Notes under the pieces: generated by a model | Database searches by the model: none | What the model saw: only the letters and a program-made list of their open reading frames with translations | What the model was told of the DNA's origin: nothing | Translations under genes and position numbers: made by a program | Shown: piece by piece, positions 20,728 to 33,719 of the stretch | Position numbering within the stretch: position 1 is the first letter of the stretch | How the letters are laid out: each line of letters starts with the position of its first letter | Source of the DNA: Marsupella aquatica | Lineage: Eukaryota; Marchantiophyta | Assembly: GCA_973895155.1 (NCBI GenBank) | Contig: OZ316896.1 | Span: 2,356,001 to 2,420,000, forward strand | DNA length: 64,000 bases | Reading direction: 5' to 3'

Positions 20728-21654
20728 ATCAATACCCCTTTGTATTTGACAAACTGGAGGTTTGACTACAGTAGCTAGCATTAGTCAAAAGTTGGGGGCG
20801 AGAAAACAATGGGAGGATCCCTAGTGCAGACCCCTATTTTCCACCCTCACCCTGCCCATTTGCGTTTGGATCCCTCTTCTTTCAATTGTGGGTTCCTTGC
20901 AAACTTCTCACAATTAACCATTTCCCTGTCCTAGAGGTATTTCCATTGGCCACCACACCAAGCATATCAAAGGAGCCCTAGTCCATGGAACATGTCTAAC
21001 TTTGACTTAGAAAATAAAGCACATTTTAGGGGAACCCAAAACCTAAGTGCAGCTAAGCTTCACATGGTTAGAAAAGTTGGGGCTGAAAAAGGGAGTGTAT
21101 TTAGTGACATGGCCCTACTATGCCCAGTGGAACATAAAAATTAACTTTCTTCAGCCATAGGCTAATTGGATGCAATCTTGGTTCATTTGTTCCAGTAATA
21201 TTCCTAAGTTTGGATGGTATCTATGAAAATGTGCATTTCAACTAGGATGACATGAATGTAGAGTTTAAAAGCTTGTAAGACGCTACATTCAGTTCACCCA
21301 GTTTTGAGATTCCATCCAAATTCAAAAGTTTGGATGGAGATCTTATCCTGGATACAAAATCAGGAACTGGATCTAAAATAGAGACTTACAATTTTATTTT
21401 ATCAAGTGCTGATAAGATTGGGCTCATGAACACTAAGACTTTTGAGCACTATAACATGCAATCTCATTCTTTACTTTCTGTGGTCCCTTTTGGAAATATC
21501 ATTTTGGCAAGAAGCTTCCCTGGCCATACTGAAATGGTGTCAGTATACACCTTTCCTGCCCCCAACCCATCACCCTCCCTACAGCTTGAACAGTCATCCT
21601 TTAAAATCCAGCTACCACGCTTACTTGTTGACTCCCCCCAGAGTTTGAGTCCCT
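20728..21654. other. intergenic stretch, no gene seen
   Basis: No recognised coding segment. The open frame over 21,330-21,656 has ordinary composition without a domain or partner exon, and I do not call it. Confidence 0.4.
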
Positions 21655-21868
21655 GACCATCTAACTATACACAATCACAATCCAAAGCTACTCTTCAAGG
21701 CCTATGGTCTAGAGTGAAACCTCTACATTGTGACTCTGGGGCGTAAATGAAGTTGGGCTTTGACCATCTAGCTATACAATCACAATCCAAAGCTACTTTT
21801 CAAGGCCTATAGTCTAGAGTGAAACCTCTAGACTGTGACTTTGGGGGCGTAAATGAAGTTGGGGCTAC
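21655..21868. repeat. tandem duplication with a 107-base unit
   Basis: The segment starting gaccatcta at 21,655 is repeated from 21,762. Both copies contain caatcacaatccaaagctac, then ggtctagagtgaaacctcta or the same with agtctagag, then ggcgtaaatgaagttgg. The ctagagtgaaacctctaga motif returns near 23,010 and, inverted, near 60,690-60,720, so it is part of a dispersed repeat family. Confidence 0.8.
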
Positions 21869-21986
21869 GACTGGAGAACGGAGATTGGGGCCAGAGTGAG
21901 TCTGAAAATGGCTCAGCGGGCTGGATGTACTCACTTCTATTTACATTCAAAGGACAGATGTCCAGGGTAGTCTCACATATGCACTA

Positions 21987-22818
21987 CAGTGAACTCTGGA
22001 TAAATGCACTCTCCATAAACACTTACCCTGGATTATTGCATGCCATCTTGTTCTTCCCCTTTTGTTTACACGAGATAAGCGGTTTTTAAGCGTTTTTTCT
22101 AAGCACACTTAGGGCTAAAATCATTCCGCTAAACGACAACTTTCTAAGCGCTTACCCTGGATAAGTGATTGAATGCGCTTATTTGTAAATGCATATACTC
22201 CAGACGTGTCATTTACTGATAAAGGGATGCCCATTATTAGTAGAGTACATAATGCACTTAAGGAGTGGGCAAAGAATTAGGGCAGGGATTAAGGTACGAG
22301 GCTGACTACGGGGTCCATAGAGCATGCGAACACTGCTGCGCACTGTAGCTCATGGTACTGTAGCTCGTGAATCATTGGGGTAGTCAGGTGGAATCAACAT
22401 GGAGGAAAGGAAGGTGACAACACTGACTCACAAGCACAAGCAAGAAATGTGTCGCCACAAGCAAAAGCATCCAGAGCTCACAAACAAAGCTCTAGTTGAA
22501 TGGGCTTCTGAAACATTTTGGCGCTAAGGTACATCAAACTACTGTCGGTAGAATCTCGAAGAAATCTTTCTCATTGCTTGCCAATGTGACTGCAAATGAA
22601 GTCAAACAAAATCATAGTGCACTTTGCCCAGATCTGGAAGAAACCCTGGATAATTACACATTTAACAAAGGATCCCAAATTAAGCACACTTATCTATTAC
22701 AACAATTATCTATTACAACACTTTTAGTGGGATGTGCGCTTATCAAGTCATGCAACACCTGCTTAAGTGCATGCCATGTCCTTCTTCCCGAGAGGGTGCG
22801 TTTATCCAGAGTTTACTG
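21987..22818. mobile_element. pogo/Tigger-type DNA transposon, internally deleted
   Basis: The element is 832 bases long. Its left end CAGTGAACTCTGGATAAA and its right end TTTATCCAGAGTTTACTG are inverted copies with one difference. TA lies directly outside each end (21,985-21,986 and 22,819-22,820), the target duplication of the Tc1/mariner superfamily to which pogo and Tigger belong. Inside lie more copies of gcgctta and ggataag words near both ends and the DNA-binding part of a transposase. The catalytic DDE part is absent, so it cannot move by itself. Confidence 0.85.
22399..22700 (+). pseudogene. pogo/Tigger transposase, DNA-binding domain only
   Basis: Two frames joined by one frameshift near 22,525 encode a CENP-B-type helix-turn-helix pair. 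The first (from ATG 22,399) has LTHKHKQEMCRHKQKHPELT, the first helix-turn-helix of pogo proteins. The second continues KVHQTTVGRISKK, then a segment with CPDLEETLDNY, which matches the start of the second CENP-B helix-turn-helix. Stops follow. The DDE domain expected next is missing and the text passes into the right end of the element. Confidence 0.75.
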
Positions 22819-24073
22819 TATAACTCTTTGGCTCAAGATCATTCAAGTCACAACATTGAGCAATGCACAAGCATTGAGCTGATCATATACCTAGCCCCTG
22901 CCCAAACAACTAAACTAAGGTTTGTGATGGCCCCTGACCAAACAACCAAAGGTTTGTGATCACAATTATCTTACTATAAAAACACCAACTGAAGTCTAGT
23001 GTGAAGAGCCTAGACCTAGAGGGAAGCCTCTAGACCGTAACTCTATGGTCATCATGTGTATGTGAAACTCATATGGATATACATACAAAAAGAATAATAT
23101 GCACATAAAGAAGAATGATATATTATATATGACTATTAAAATGATAATTTTTTTATCATTTTATTAACCTTCAAAGAATATGGCGATCATGTGCATGTGA
23201 AAAATTAATATGGATGTGCATACAAAAGAATGATGTGCACATAAAGGAGAATGATATATTATTATGACATTTTTATTGTCCTCTTCAATATTCATACGGG
23301 TAGTTAGTGCTAATAAGCTGAAAGTTACATTAGCATGTCCAATACGCCATTTTCGCACCCCACTACAATAGGTTATTGAACAGAGTTCACCCAATGGAAC
23401 CTCCATCTTTTTGGTTAGCTTCATTCCACGCGCAATTGAATTTCTGTCCCAACTGTTTGCCTCGTAAAATCATTCATTCTCTCTACTGTCTTGTCGATGG
23501 CAGCGGCAGGATTGTCTGCGAATTTGATGATGAAAAAAACAGCTCAGGCACAGCCATTCAAAGTCAAATGTAGGCACTTCACATGAAAACATAATCTCTC
23601 GGCATATCACCAAAAAGCTTGGATCATTTCATGTGTTGAGCCTCAACCAATTTTAGATACTTTTTCCATCGAATCGCACCGAAAGGTTCTGCAAGAGATT
23701 TCTTTCATCAGAGGTGATTTAATAGCTCCACTGTTTAACGTGAGGAGCTTAATATTATCCATCTGTTTAACAGCATCCATCGATTGGAGACGATGCTTGT
23801 AAATTTTTCTCAGTTACGGACTTGAATCCATCGAGAATTGAAATCCGGATAAAGTATTAGCTTCGGGATTGAGATGTTCCACTCTGAGAAAGGCAGAGAG
23901 CGCGGTCAAGAGACCAGGAGAGAAAACTAGTTTGTTCGGATTTTATAAATTCTGGAATTGATTTCGTGTTTCTGCAAGCTGATCGGCAAGGTGGCGGGTG
24001 AGCTAAACGAGCTGGAGAGTCCCCTGTTTGCCCGTGATTTTGGCTGGAAGGAGAGGCTGCGAAGAGGAGAGCA
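22819..24073. other. intergenic stretch and DIS3 5' region
   Basis: A diverged direct duplication lies at about 23,050-23,140 and 23,190-23,280 (atcatgtgcatgtgaaa, tggatgtgcatacaaaagaat, gcacataaaggagaatgata). Between the copies is a short hairpin, aaaatgata against tatcatttt. From about 23,850 the sequence is probably the promoter and 5' untranslated region of DIS3. No other gene is seen. Confidence 0.5.
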
Positions 24074-27000
24074 ATGTTGCAGAACAAATCGTTCGTTAAG
24101 AAAACTCGGCATGGCAAAGTGCTCAAGGTGTGTTGTCGTAATTCTACAATTTGCAGTCAATTGGACCCTATCGTTTAAGGTCCTGTATGTTAAAGCCCTG
24201 TAGAAACACTGTTGCCAGGGTTTAAGGACGTACGACTGCAAAAAAATTCGACGGTTTTGATTGAAAGAATTTAGATTTAGTGCGGACGAATTTAGAATTG
24301 TGCTTATGGTTTATCGTTTCGATGACTGGTCTCATGGCTGCTTCAGAGAACTCCCAACCTTTCTTTCGCCGTCGTCCAAAGCTACCGCCACTCCAGATTC
24401 TAGGGCTTAGCTTGAACCCTAAAAATCTGAGTAACTTGACTACTTGTGTACCTGCACTGTGAGCCACTGAGCATGAGTTTCACGTCCGATTATTGGCTTG
24501 AATGGTCATTTGCACGATAGGTTGCGGGTGCATCCTCTTTAATATCGAAAGCTGGACCTACTCTGCTGAATCTCCCTCTCCACCTTTCTGCGAAGCACAG
24601 GGAAGGACAGATCCACTGAAAGTAGGAGTTCGTTCTTGGCTTTGACAGGTAGTCCGTGAGCACTATCTGCGAGATGACATAGCATGTGGAGCAACGTTCT
24701 GTCCAGTCTGTGACACTTCAAAAGCCTCACTCACGCAGTCATCATCTCAGATCCTTGTTATTGATACCAATGTTGCCCTCCATCAGGTACCCTTGCTTAC
24801 CTCCTTCGTTCCAGCGCCAAGTTTAATTTGTCTGGTGCATTCAAGATAATTCATTTACATTTTAGCCCTTGCTTTACATTTCAAACAAATATAGGCAATA
24901 GATTTGCGTTTGTTGAGTTGGATTGTATTTGAGGACATTACCGGCTTATGTGTTGTATCCTTATGATGTTTTTAATCAATTACTTCTTGTCATCATCAGA
25001 TTGACCTTTTAGAGAATGTCGCGATCAGCAACGTGGTAGTTTTGTCCGTTGTTCTAGAGGAAGTAAAAAACAAGAACTTAAGTGCCTACAACCGCTTAAG
25101 GACAATTAGCAGCAACCGAGCTCGCCAGTTTTTTGTTTTCTCAAATGAGAACCATAAGTAAGGCTCTGAACTCTCGAGTTTCCTGACATTTGTTTCTGCA
25201 AAATTCGTCCACATAGATTTCAGAATAATGTGTGCAAATCCTATTTTAGAAACCGTTTCACACATTTGAGTATCACGGAGGATTGTGAGTAGTTTACAGG
25301 GCTATATTGCGTTCTGGACTTCTTCACTTGTCATACTAGCTTGGGGACTATCAGTACTGGCTTGGAATGCTCCTGCATCGATGACACGTCCGATGTGCAG
25401 GGAAACGTATATCAAAGGATTTGCTGGTGAGAGCCCAAATGATCGAAATGACCGTGGTAAGTTTACTTAGATCTTTTTCACTTCTTCACATGCGGGTTCT
25501 CCATATATTCACATGGAGGCATGAATTCTGGACTTTTGGCAAGATTTCTTTTAAAGCTCCCGAGACTCCGGTTCGATAGCTTTTGGTCTGTTAGTGTCGT
25601 TGATATAAGTTATTTGACATTCTTTCGCAGCAATCAGAGTGGCAACGGCATGGTATCAGCAGCATTTGGGTCCTGGTGTCAGAATTCTTCTTGTTACAAA
25701 CGACGCGGATAACAGAAGGAAGGCTCTCCAAGATGGCATTGCTGCTGAAACAGGTTGTTATTATGAATGGTGACTTTGGTAACTTGTTATGTCTATATTG
25801 TGCTTTGATAGTGAGCGCTGAGCATCACTTTCAAAGTGAGCCTTGGGAAGATTCTGCGTAGGGTGCGGAGTTCAACCTTATTTGAATTGTTCGCAGTTGT
25901 TATTTCTAAATGGTCTCTTGTGGCATTCAGTCCAAGAATTCGTTCAGAAGCTGGGACAAACAGATCTTCTGGATCTGGTAGCACGGAGCGGAACCAACGA
26001 TACTGACATGCCGGATGTGGAGGATCATCGTGCTTCGAAACGGAAAGTAATATACCCTGAGGTATATTTTTACTACCTAGCATAGATGGCATTAATGGTT
26101 CAAAGCATAGGTATAATGCCTGTTGGGGTTAAATGAAAAACGCAATGGAGAACTAAGGTTGTGGGTGTTACGCGGCTACTGCAAGCTCCGCTTGCTGATG
26201 CGTTTTGTCAATTGATACCTCCCATATTAAGTGGTTAGGGTTCCATTGACTATCTGCAGCATGATGCGGTTGCTTACGCCTTTTGTTCTTCTCCTTTTCT
26301 TTGTTGTGGACAGCACAAACCCATGTCAGAGATAACAGCAGGTTTACACAAGGGCGTCTTTCATCAAGGAAAACTGCGGGTCAATAGATACAACGCTTTT
26401 GAGGCTTATGTTGGAAGCGAGAGCATTGGGGATGAGATTTTGATAAATGGAAGAGTGGACATGAACCGTGCTTTTGATGGAGATGTTGTAGCTGTGGAGC
26501 TTTTGCCAGAGGAGCAATGGCAAGGAAACTCCTCAGGAAAGATAGTAGAAGATGGCAAGTGCGAGAACCAGTTTTTCGAAGTTAGTCAATTTACTTGATA
26601 TTCTTCCCGGGGGAGTAGGATAGATTCAGATCAATAGTTGAATGTGCCCCTGAAGGTTGAAGTGATTTGCTCGTAGAAATTGCAAAAAAGTTATATACTG
26701 AAATATGTATTACCTCAGTGTTTGGATTTCAGAGACGCAAGCACTTTGAAGCCTTTCATCATTGCTTGCTTATCAGGGTTGCTCACTTAATTCTTGTGTT
26801 TGTCTCTGGTCATTTCAGTTGATGACGATGAGGACGAAGAAAGGGTTGGATTGGTCCCAGACACTGCAGATGAAGCCTCTCGTGAAGTATTTCAGAAGGA
26901 AAGTGAGAAATCTGCTCCTGCTCTTGTAGCACGACCGCGTGGACGTGTAGTCGGAATCATCAAGCGAAATTGGCGACCGTAAGTTCCTTTCTGTGTGGAA

Positions 27001-30000
27001 CTCTCTAGTGCTTTTGGAGCTGCAAAACTTCATATCATGCTCCTTCTCGAATTCGAGAAAGCAGCAGCACCGTAGTATGGGCAAAACAAGACTGAATATT
27101 GTTTCGTAGAGAAGAATAGACCATGGACTCGTGCGCATGTCATTTCATTTTTTCCGCTGTGATGTTGCCACTTTGCATAATCGTTATGAAGGTGAAATTG
27201 ACAATCAGTTAACCCATACCTATTCATAGAAAGAACTCTGCCTTGTGAATAGCGAGGTGAATAAAGGGATAATTGATGCATTGATTTTGTGCTCTGCTCC
27301 ATTTTGCGTTTCTGCCATAGGTGCAAGTGCTTATTCGCTCTACCTATGGTTCCAGATCTTGTGTTTTTAGACTCAATTGTGTAGGGCTAACTGATCAAGT
27401 ACGGGCTTGGATCATCGAATAAACGGGATGGTGATGTTACAGGTACTGCGGATCGCTGGAACCTATGTCAATGCCTGCAAGTGGCGGAGGGGTGGTCAAT
27501 GCACTGTTTGTATCTGCAGATCGGCGAATACCCAAGATTCGAATTCAAACTCGTCAACTAGAAAATCTGGCAACGAAACGCATAATTGTTGCTGTGGACA
27601 CTTGGGAGCGAACCTCTCGGTATCCGACTGGACACTATGTCAACGCTATCGGTGAAATTGGGGACCGTGGAACTGAGAGTGAGGCGAGTTCTTGTAGATC
27701 CTTGCCTTATTCTGTTTTTGTGACTTTCAATCATATAAGTGGGCCATTGGTGATCGATATGAGTGTTTGATGAAAGCCCATTAGTATTAGAACAACGGCT
27801 TGTCTCTTCCCATCTGTACGTCCCGGTTCTTTTTGTTGATTGTCCATTTGTGGTGATTTGAATGGATCTCCAGGTTTTACTGCTGGAGAATGATATAAGC
27901 AATAAGCCCTTTTCAGAGCAGGTCTTGGCCTGCCTTCCACCTCTACCCTGGTCATTGTCTCCAGAAGATGTGCAAAATCCAAACCGTCGAGACCTGCGTT
28001 CCATCCGAGTTTTCAGCGTTGACCCTCCAGGTATGTAGACTATTCTTTACTTCCAACACATATGTCTAGTAGCTTTATATAGGACAGAAGGTCTTTGACA
28101 GGTCAATGTATACTCACTGTTCGTACAACTTATCCAGAATTTCACCACTTGTTTTGTTATTCTTTCTAAACTGCAACTTGCCAGAGTAAATCACATGACT
28201 CCTGTTTTGTGCAGGCTGCAAAGACATTGACGATGCCTTACATTGTACACTCCGTCAAGATGGAAACTATGAAGTTGGAGTCCGTATCCTCAATGCGGCC
28301 CTTCTGCAAGACGTTTTGAGAGTGTCACAGCTGCAAGATTTTCTTGACCGCATTATTAGCTCACTACAGGACTTGTTTCTTGACTTGTCGCTGATTATTA
28401 GACATTGCAGATGTGACCAATTTTGTGCTCCCTGGCACTCCTCTAGATGAGGAAGCGTCACAGCGAGGCACCTCTGTCTACTTAGTAGAGCGCCGCATAG
28501 ACATGCTTCCAAAACCACTCACAGAAGGTAAGGTAGACTAACGTCTGAACACATATAATCTTGTCCTATTGAGCCTAACCAGTGTTTATCTATCAAATAG
28601 GCAAAATTGTTGTCTATATAAGTGGGTAGGTTCGTTCCTGTGTACATGACACCGGTTCTGATGATTAAAATTAGAAGATAAGCAGTTGTCTACTTTCTAC
28701 TCTCGTCAGTGGAGAGATCTACTTTAACATTTATAATAAATTATGTTCTAAGGTGAAAAATCTTATGAAGTTGTTTTTCATTCCTGAGTCTTACTTTGGT
28801 TTTGATGTCCAGATATATGCTCATTGCGTGGGGAAGTTGAAAGGCTGGCGTTCTCTGTAGTTTGGGTACGTGAGAAGTTTAAGTGTGATGTAGTAAAACA
28901 CAAATGACAGTTCTGAACTGAGATGTAGAGTTCTGTTGCGATGAACTTCCGGAACATGCAACTGGAAAAGTATACGTTCAGTTTTATTTGCAGCTCTCAT
29001 GGGTCTGAACAAATTCATTTCATTTCAATCCGCTTTGGGAAACTTTCAGGAGATGACGCCAGACGCAGAGGTCATATCAGTACAGTTTACAAAGAGCATC
29101 ATTAAGTCAGCTGCTGCAATGTCTTATATTGAAGCCCAAGCTCTCATGGATGACAGGTACTTTGTCCCTTAGTTGAAGATATGTTTACCTAACTTATATC
29201 TTTCAACTTTTCTCCGATTGGATGAATTTGGTAATTTCAACTTCTAAGTGGGGTTCAGTGTTGAGCACCGGTATCCATTCTAAGTTACTAAACACTTCGT
29301 CCTACCTCAAAGCACATGGGAACGTTTGTCGATACTTTTGCCTCCTTAATCTACCAGGAGATGTATGGATACGAGGAAAGGCATTTGTCACATATATTCT
29401 GTGTGACTTCTTACATATAATCCAGGATCTTTTGGGTAGTAGTATTAACTAATGGGTTTGATTCTCTTATGCTTTGCAGTCGCCTCTCAGATCCTCTTAC
29501 AGTTGATCTTCGCAACCTGAATAGGCTTGCTAAGGTAAGCAACTTTCCTCAATGTCTGTGTAATGTCAATCTTGCTCCTCTTAAGCAGGAATACCTGTTC
29601 TTATCTGTTTCTTTCTTTCGTTGGACGGGTGTTTGATTTTCCTGGGGTTCCTGGCGGACGTTAGCTTTGAGATGAACGAGAATGACAATGAGCCCCAGAG
29701 ATTTATTGAGATGCAATTTATTAAGAATTATAGTCTACGTAATGGCATGGCTGCAGATTATGAGACAAAGGCGTATAGACCGTGGTGCTCTCACATTGGC
29801 TTCTCCAGAAGTCAAGTTTGAGATCGACTCGGAAACACATGACCCTCTTGATGTTGGTAGGTCACCCGTTTGTTCATATTATGCTTTTACAAGGGTTTTG
29901 TGCTTGTGCTCAATGAATTTCTCCAAAGTAACTGCAAATTTACAATCTGCTGCGATTGATCTCATGAGTTGATGAGATATCGCTGCTGATCATTGGCAAA

Positions 30001-32551
30001 ATTAATGCAGGGATGTATCAAGTGCGAGAAGCAAATCAGATGATTGAAGAGTTTATGCTTGCAGCCAATGTCGCTGTGGCAGAGAAGATCGTGAACCACT
30101 TTTCTCAGTTTTCTTTGCTGCGGTAAAGTTTTGAAATGGCCGGAAACTACTGCAGTCTCCTTTGTGGAGTGGTCTATCGTTTAATTTCGATTGAAGTGAT
30201 TGACTGCATTGTCGAGAGTTAGGCTCAATGTTTAGAATGAATGAATCCTTCCAGTTAAGCGGAAGGCATCAGAGCACAAGTTGCAGGACGACAATTGAAA
30301 GAATTTGGATACTTTCTTTAACCGAGAAGTACTTTACTGTCACCACGATGAGAGGTCAGAAACGTTAGTATCTCATAGGTTTAAAGCAGCTTTGTATCTG
30401 ATGATAGAAAAATGATTGTCTGCTTGCTTGGTACAGGAGACATCCAGTGCCCAGTCCAAAAATGTTAGAACCATTGCTACTTACGGCAGCTGCAGTGGGT
30501 GCGGGATTAGATGTTACCTCATCCAAGAGTTTAGCAGATTCATTGGATCGTGCTGTCGTAAGTTCACAAAATCTCAGACATTTTTCCCATTGTTACTTTT
30601 CAAAGGGTGACGTGTAGATTACATTTAAGCTGCATGGAAGCAGATAGATTCAATTTGAAGAGTGTCTAGTAATAAGCCCTCCCTGTCTTTGTTGCTATCA
30701 GGGCAAGAACGAAAAAGGGGAAAAAAAAAATTGTAGTTGACCCTCATGACCAGATTCCTGCAAGTTTGAGTGGTCCTCGTTTCTCTTAATATTGAAGGAA
30801 TTCGGGTTCACTTCTGCGATTGGATCTTAAGTACCCAGCGCATTCGTTATGAAGATACATAGCTGATGTCCACCTATATTACTTGTTGTGGAAACAGAAA
30901 TCCGACGATCCGTACTTCAACAAGCTGATTCGTATTCTCGCTACGCGGTGCATGACTCAGGTTTGCGCTAAATTCCTTTAAACATTCTTTCACAGCTTCT
31001 AATTTGGTGACAATGACACGCCATTCTTCTGTCTCTATGGACAAGACCCAATTAAGAGATAAAGGAACTAAGCTTTATGAGTTCGCTTTGTGGAATATGT
31101 AACAATCATGTGCTTCTGGTGGTTACTGTTCAGGCTGTATATTTTTGTAGTGGTGAACTGACTCCCCCAGAATACCACCATTACGGACTAGCAGCTCCCA
31201 TTTACACGCACTTCACTTCCCCTATTCGAAGATATGCAGGTTAGTTTCTTGAATACTTTAGATGATAATGTTTGCATATTGTAGTACTCTATTTGTTTTA
31301 CGGATGTTAAAACGAATCGCGTTATTGGTAGGGAACTCGACTTGCTTACCTGAGTAAGTTTGTTACTAGGTTTGATTAGTCAGAGTTTGAGGATCTCGTG
31401 CATTTGTACAGCTAAGTTGGAGCAGAATTGCTGTTCTGATGCTTGCGGGAAGACTTACTATTCCCAATTAGTCGTGCAAACTAGTCCACTTAATGCAAGG
31501 ATCATGTGATTCCATCATGTTTCATGTTGTCTACTGAGGCAGGTCTTAGATAGCTTAAAACATTTGTTGGGCGAATTTGAGAAATTTCAATTTCCAAACA
31601 TTGAACATGACATGTTTTTTGACAGATGTTATTGTACATAGACTACTCGCGGCTGCGATTGGACTGAATGCCTTACCTCCTGTACAGAAGGAAAAGTCGA
31701 TGTTGACTAGTCTTTCAGACAGTAAGTTCACACCTTGCCAAATGCAGCATATCTCAAAATGGTTTCAATGTCGGTTCAACTGGAGAGTTGAGAGCTGTTT
31801 TGATTAATTAGCTCATAGCGCATGCTCGTAATGAAGCTGGGATGAATAACCTAAATTCTTTGTTTTGTCTTTCAAGATCTCAATTATCGGCATCGAAATG
31901 CTCAAATGGCTGGCCGTGCGTCCATAGAACTTCACACATTAATATTTTTCAAGAATAGGTACCTTCTTGTCATTACCAAGTGCTTTTCCAATGATAAGGG
32001 CGGTATTGCCGGAATATTGTTTTCAGGTTCTCTAATTCCGGCTTCAAGCGTGTTACTATACATATGAGAGCGCGTTGACGTTCTGTACTCACCTCTGCAA
32101 TCTTTTTACTTACACCTGTACTCATTTTCTGGGTTATTGTTTCATTCTCAGGCCCGTGGACACAGAAGCGAGGATTGTCAGGATAAAGTCAAATGGACTG
32201 ATTGTCTTTGTGCCGAAGTAAGTAGCCCAGTATTCCAATATCTTTGAATACCATGGCTTCGGATTTAATTTCAGAAGATTTTGTTGAGACTCGTCTCTGA
32301 AGCAAAGTATGATTGGTTGCAGGTTTGGTATTGAAGGTCCTGTATTTCTTTCTGGTAAGGAGAAGCAGAAGGGTAAGAACAAGGACGGTGATTGGATCGT
32401 CAATGAACACGATCAGACAACATCATCACGTGATGGAAAATATCACTTTAAAGTTCTTGACAAGTTGGTTGTTCACATTGAGGTTGTGGAGCCACAACCA
32501 AACAGGCCAAAGTTGCAGCTCTCTGTTGTTGACAGAACTGCTGCTGATTAG
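24074..32551 (+). CDS. RRP44A: exosome nuclease DIS3 / RRP44A
   Basis: 24 coding exons join in frame to 947 codons (plant RRP44A is about 930). Exons: 24074-24127, 24649-24786, 25000-25157, 25401-25456, 25631-25753, 25931-26061, 26314-26554, 26819-26978, 27443-27683, 27874-28030, 28215-28283, 28402-28527, 28813-28865, 29050-29156, 29480-29534, 29757-29856, 30011-30122, 30437-30557, 30898-30960, 31134-31239, 31626-31721, 31877-31958, 32152-32217 and 32323-32551. An N-terminal CR3-type region and PIN endonuclease domain (catalytic IDTN, Asp near 57) come first, then cold-shock domains, then the RNB exonuclease domain with [12 protein letters not shown] near residue 485, then a C-terminal S1 domain. 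It degrades and processes RNA from the 3' end as part of the nuclear exosome. Two introns, after exons 7 and 9, start with GC instead of GT. Confidence 0.95.
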
Positions 32552-33461
32552 CATAATTGTGCTCCACTTGAAAAATCAGTGGAGATCAATTTTGAAGTTA
32601 GGATGTCCCGGTTCCGAAGTGAATTTAAATTTGAGGATATTTTGTTGATTATTTGTCATCATATGAATCATCTGGAAATGGCCCTAAATCTACGATAAAA
32701 CTGTCGAACAGATTGTACTAATATCTTGGAGTACATTTTTGAAGTGCGGAAGAACGATTGGTTGATCTTGAAGACAATCTGACATAGAGCAGAATTGAAG
32801 AGCACTCACCTCCATGCCTGAGCGCATACAAAACACCACCAAAAATCTCTTTTTCAGAAAAAGTAGTTAGAAAAGAGCGGACCTCGAGTCAGCCGGCTAC
32901 TAGAGATTAGACAGGCCTTGCCTTAAAGTTGGGCAACCAAACTAATCAAAGTTAAATGTTGGTGACAGGGCTGTACCTTGCAGTTAGCCACCGAACCAGT
33001 AGAAAAGGTAAATGCTGGTGATAGGTTAGGAGGATGTCTCTTTTCCAACGTTATATGACTTACATTAACAAAGTGGTAGAGACTATACCATGGTAATGTT
33101 CCTCATAATAGCATATGTGAAGAACACCCATATCTAGAATAGGCTCGTGACAAATTTAGCTAATGTGTCACTATCACAACACCGCCCCCTACCAACTCTT
33201 TGGTCACTTAGTGTGAATTTTATGTTTCCAGGTTTACTCATCCATAGATATGTTTTACTCAAAAGAGAGAATCAAGGACTAAGAATTTATAACTCTGTTG
33301 GAAATTCAAGAGCCCCTGGATAAATAAGTGGTCTAAAAACTTGTACTTTCCTAACACAAAAAAGAAGTGAGACAAAAAGAGGACTTCCCTGAAAGCCTAC
33401 TGGTCTAGGATCTGGAATCCCCTGCTACTCTCATGTAAAAAGCAACCTTTGATGCTCCCTT
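32552..33461. other. DIS3 3' region and intergenic DNA
   Basis: The first 200 bases are the likely 3' untranslated region of DIS3. A weak internal duplication with aaatgttggtgacagg and aaatgctggtgatagg lies near 32,955-33,025. No gene is seen. Confidence 0.45.
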
Positions 33462-33719
33462 CGTGGCTTGTCTATGTGCACATTCCCACCTCTTATTAAT
33501 AGATTCATTTCCACTGTTCAGAAGGATTAAAAAAAACCATCTTTGCCCAAGAAGCCCAAACCATTGGGTACTAGTCTTATATGCCCAATCCGTGGCTTGT
33601 CTATGTGCACATTCCCACCTCTTATTAATAGATTCATTTCCACTGTTCAGAAGGATTAAAAAAAACCATCTTTGCCCAAGAAGCCCAAACCATTGGGTAC
33701 TAGTCTTATATGCCCAATC
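33462..33719. repeat. identical tandem duplication, 129-base unit
   Basis: Bases 33,462-33,590 and 33,591-33,719 appear identical by eye. The unit starts cgtggcttgtctatgtgcac and ends atatgcccaatc. 129 is a multiple of three, so frames stay open through both copies on both strands, but I recognise no domain. The identity implies a recent duplication, or an assembly artefact. Confidence 0.9.
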
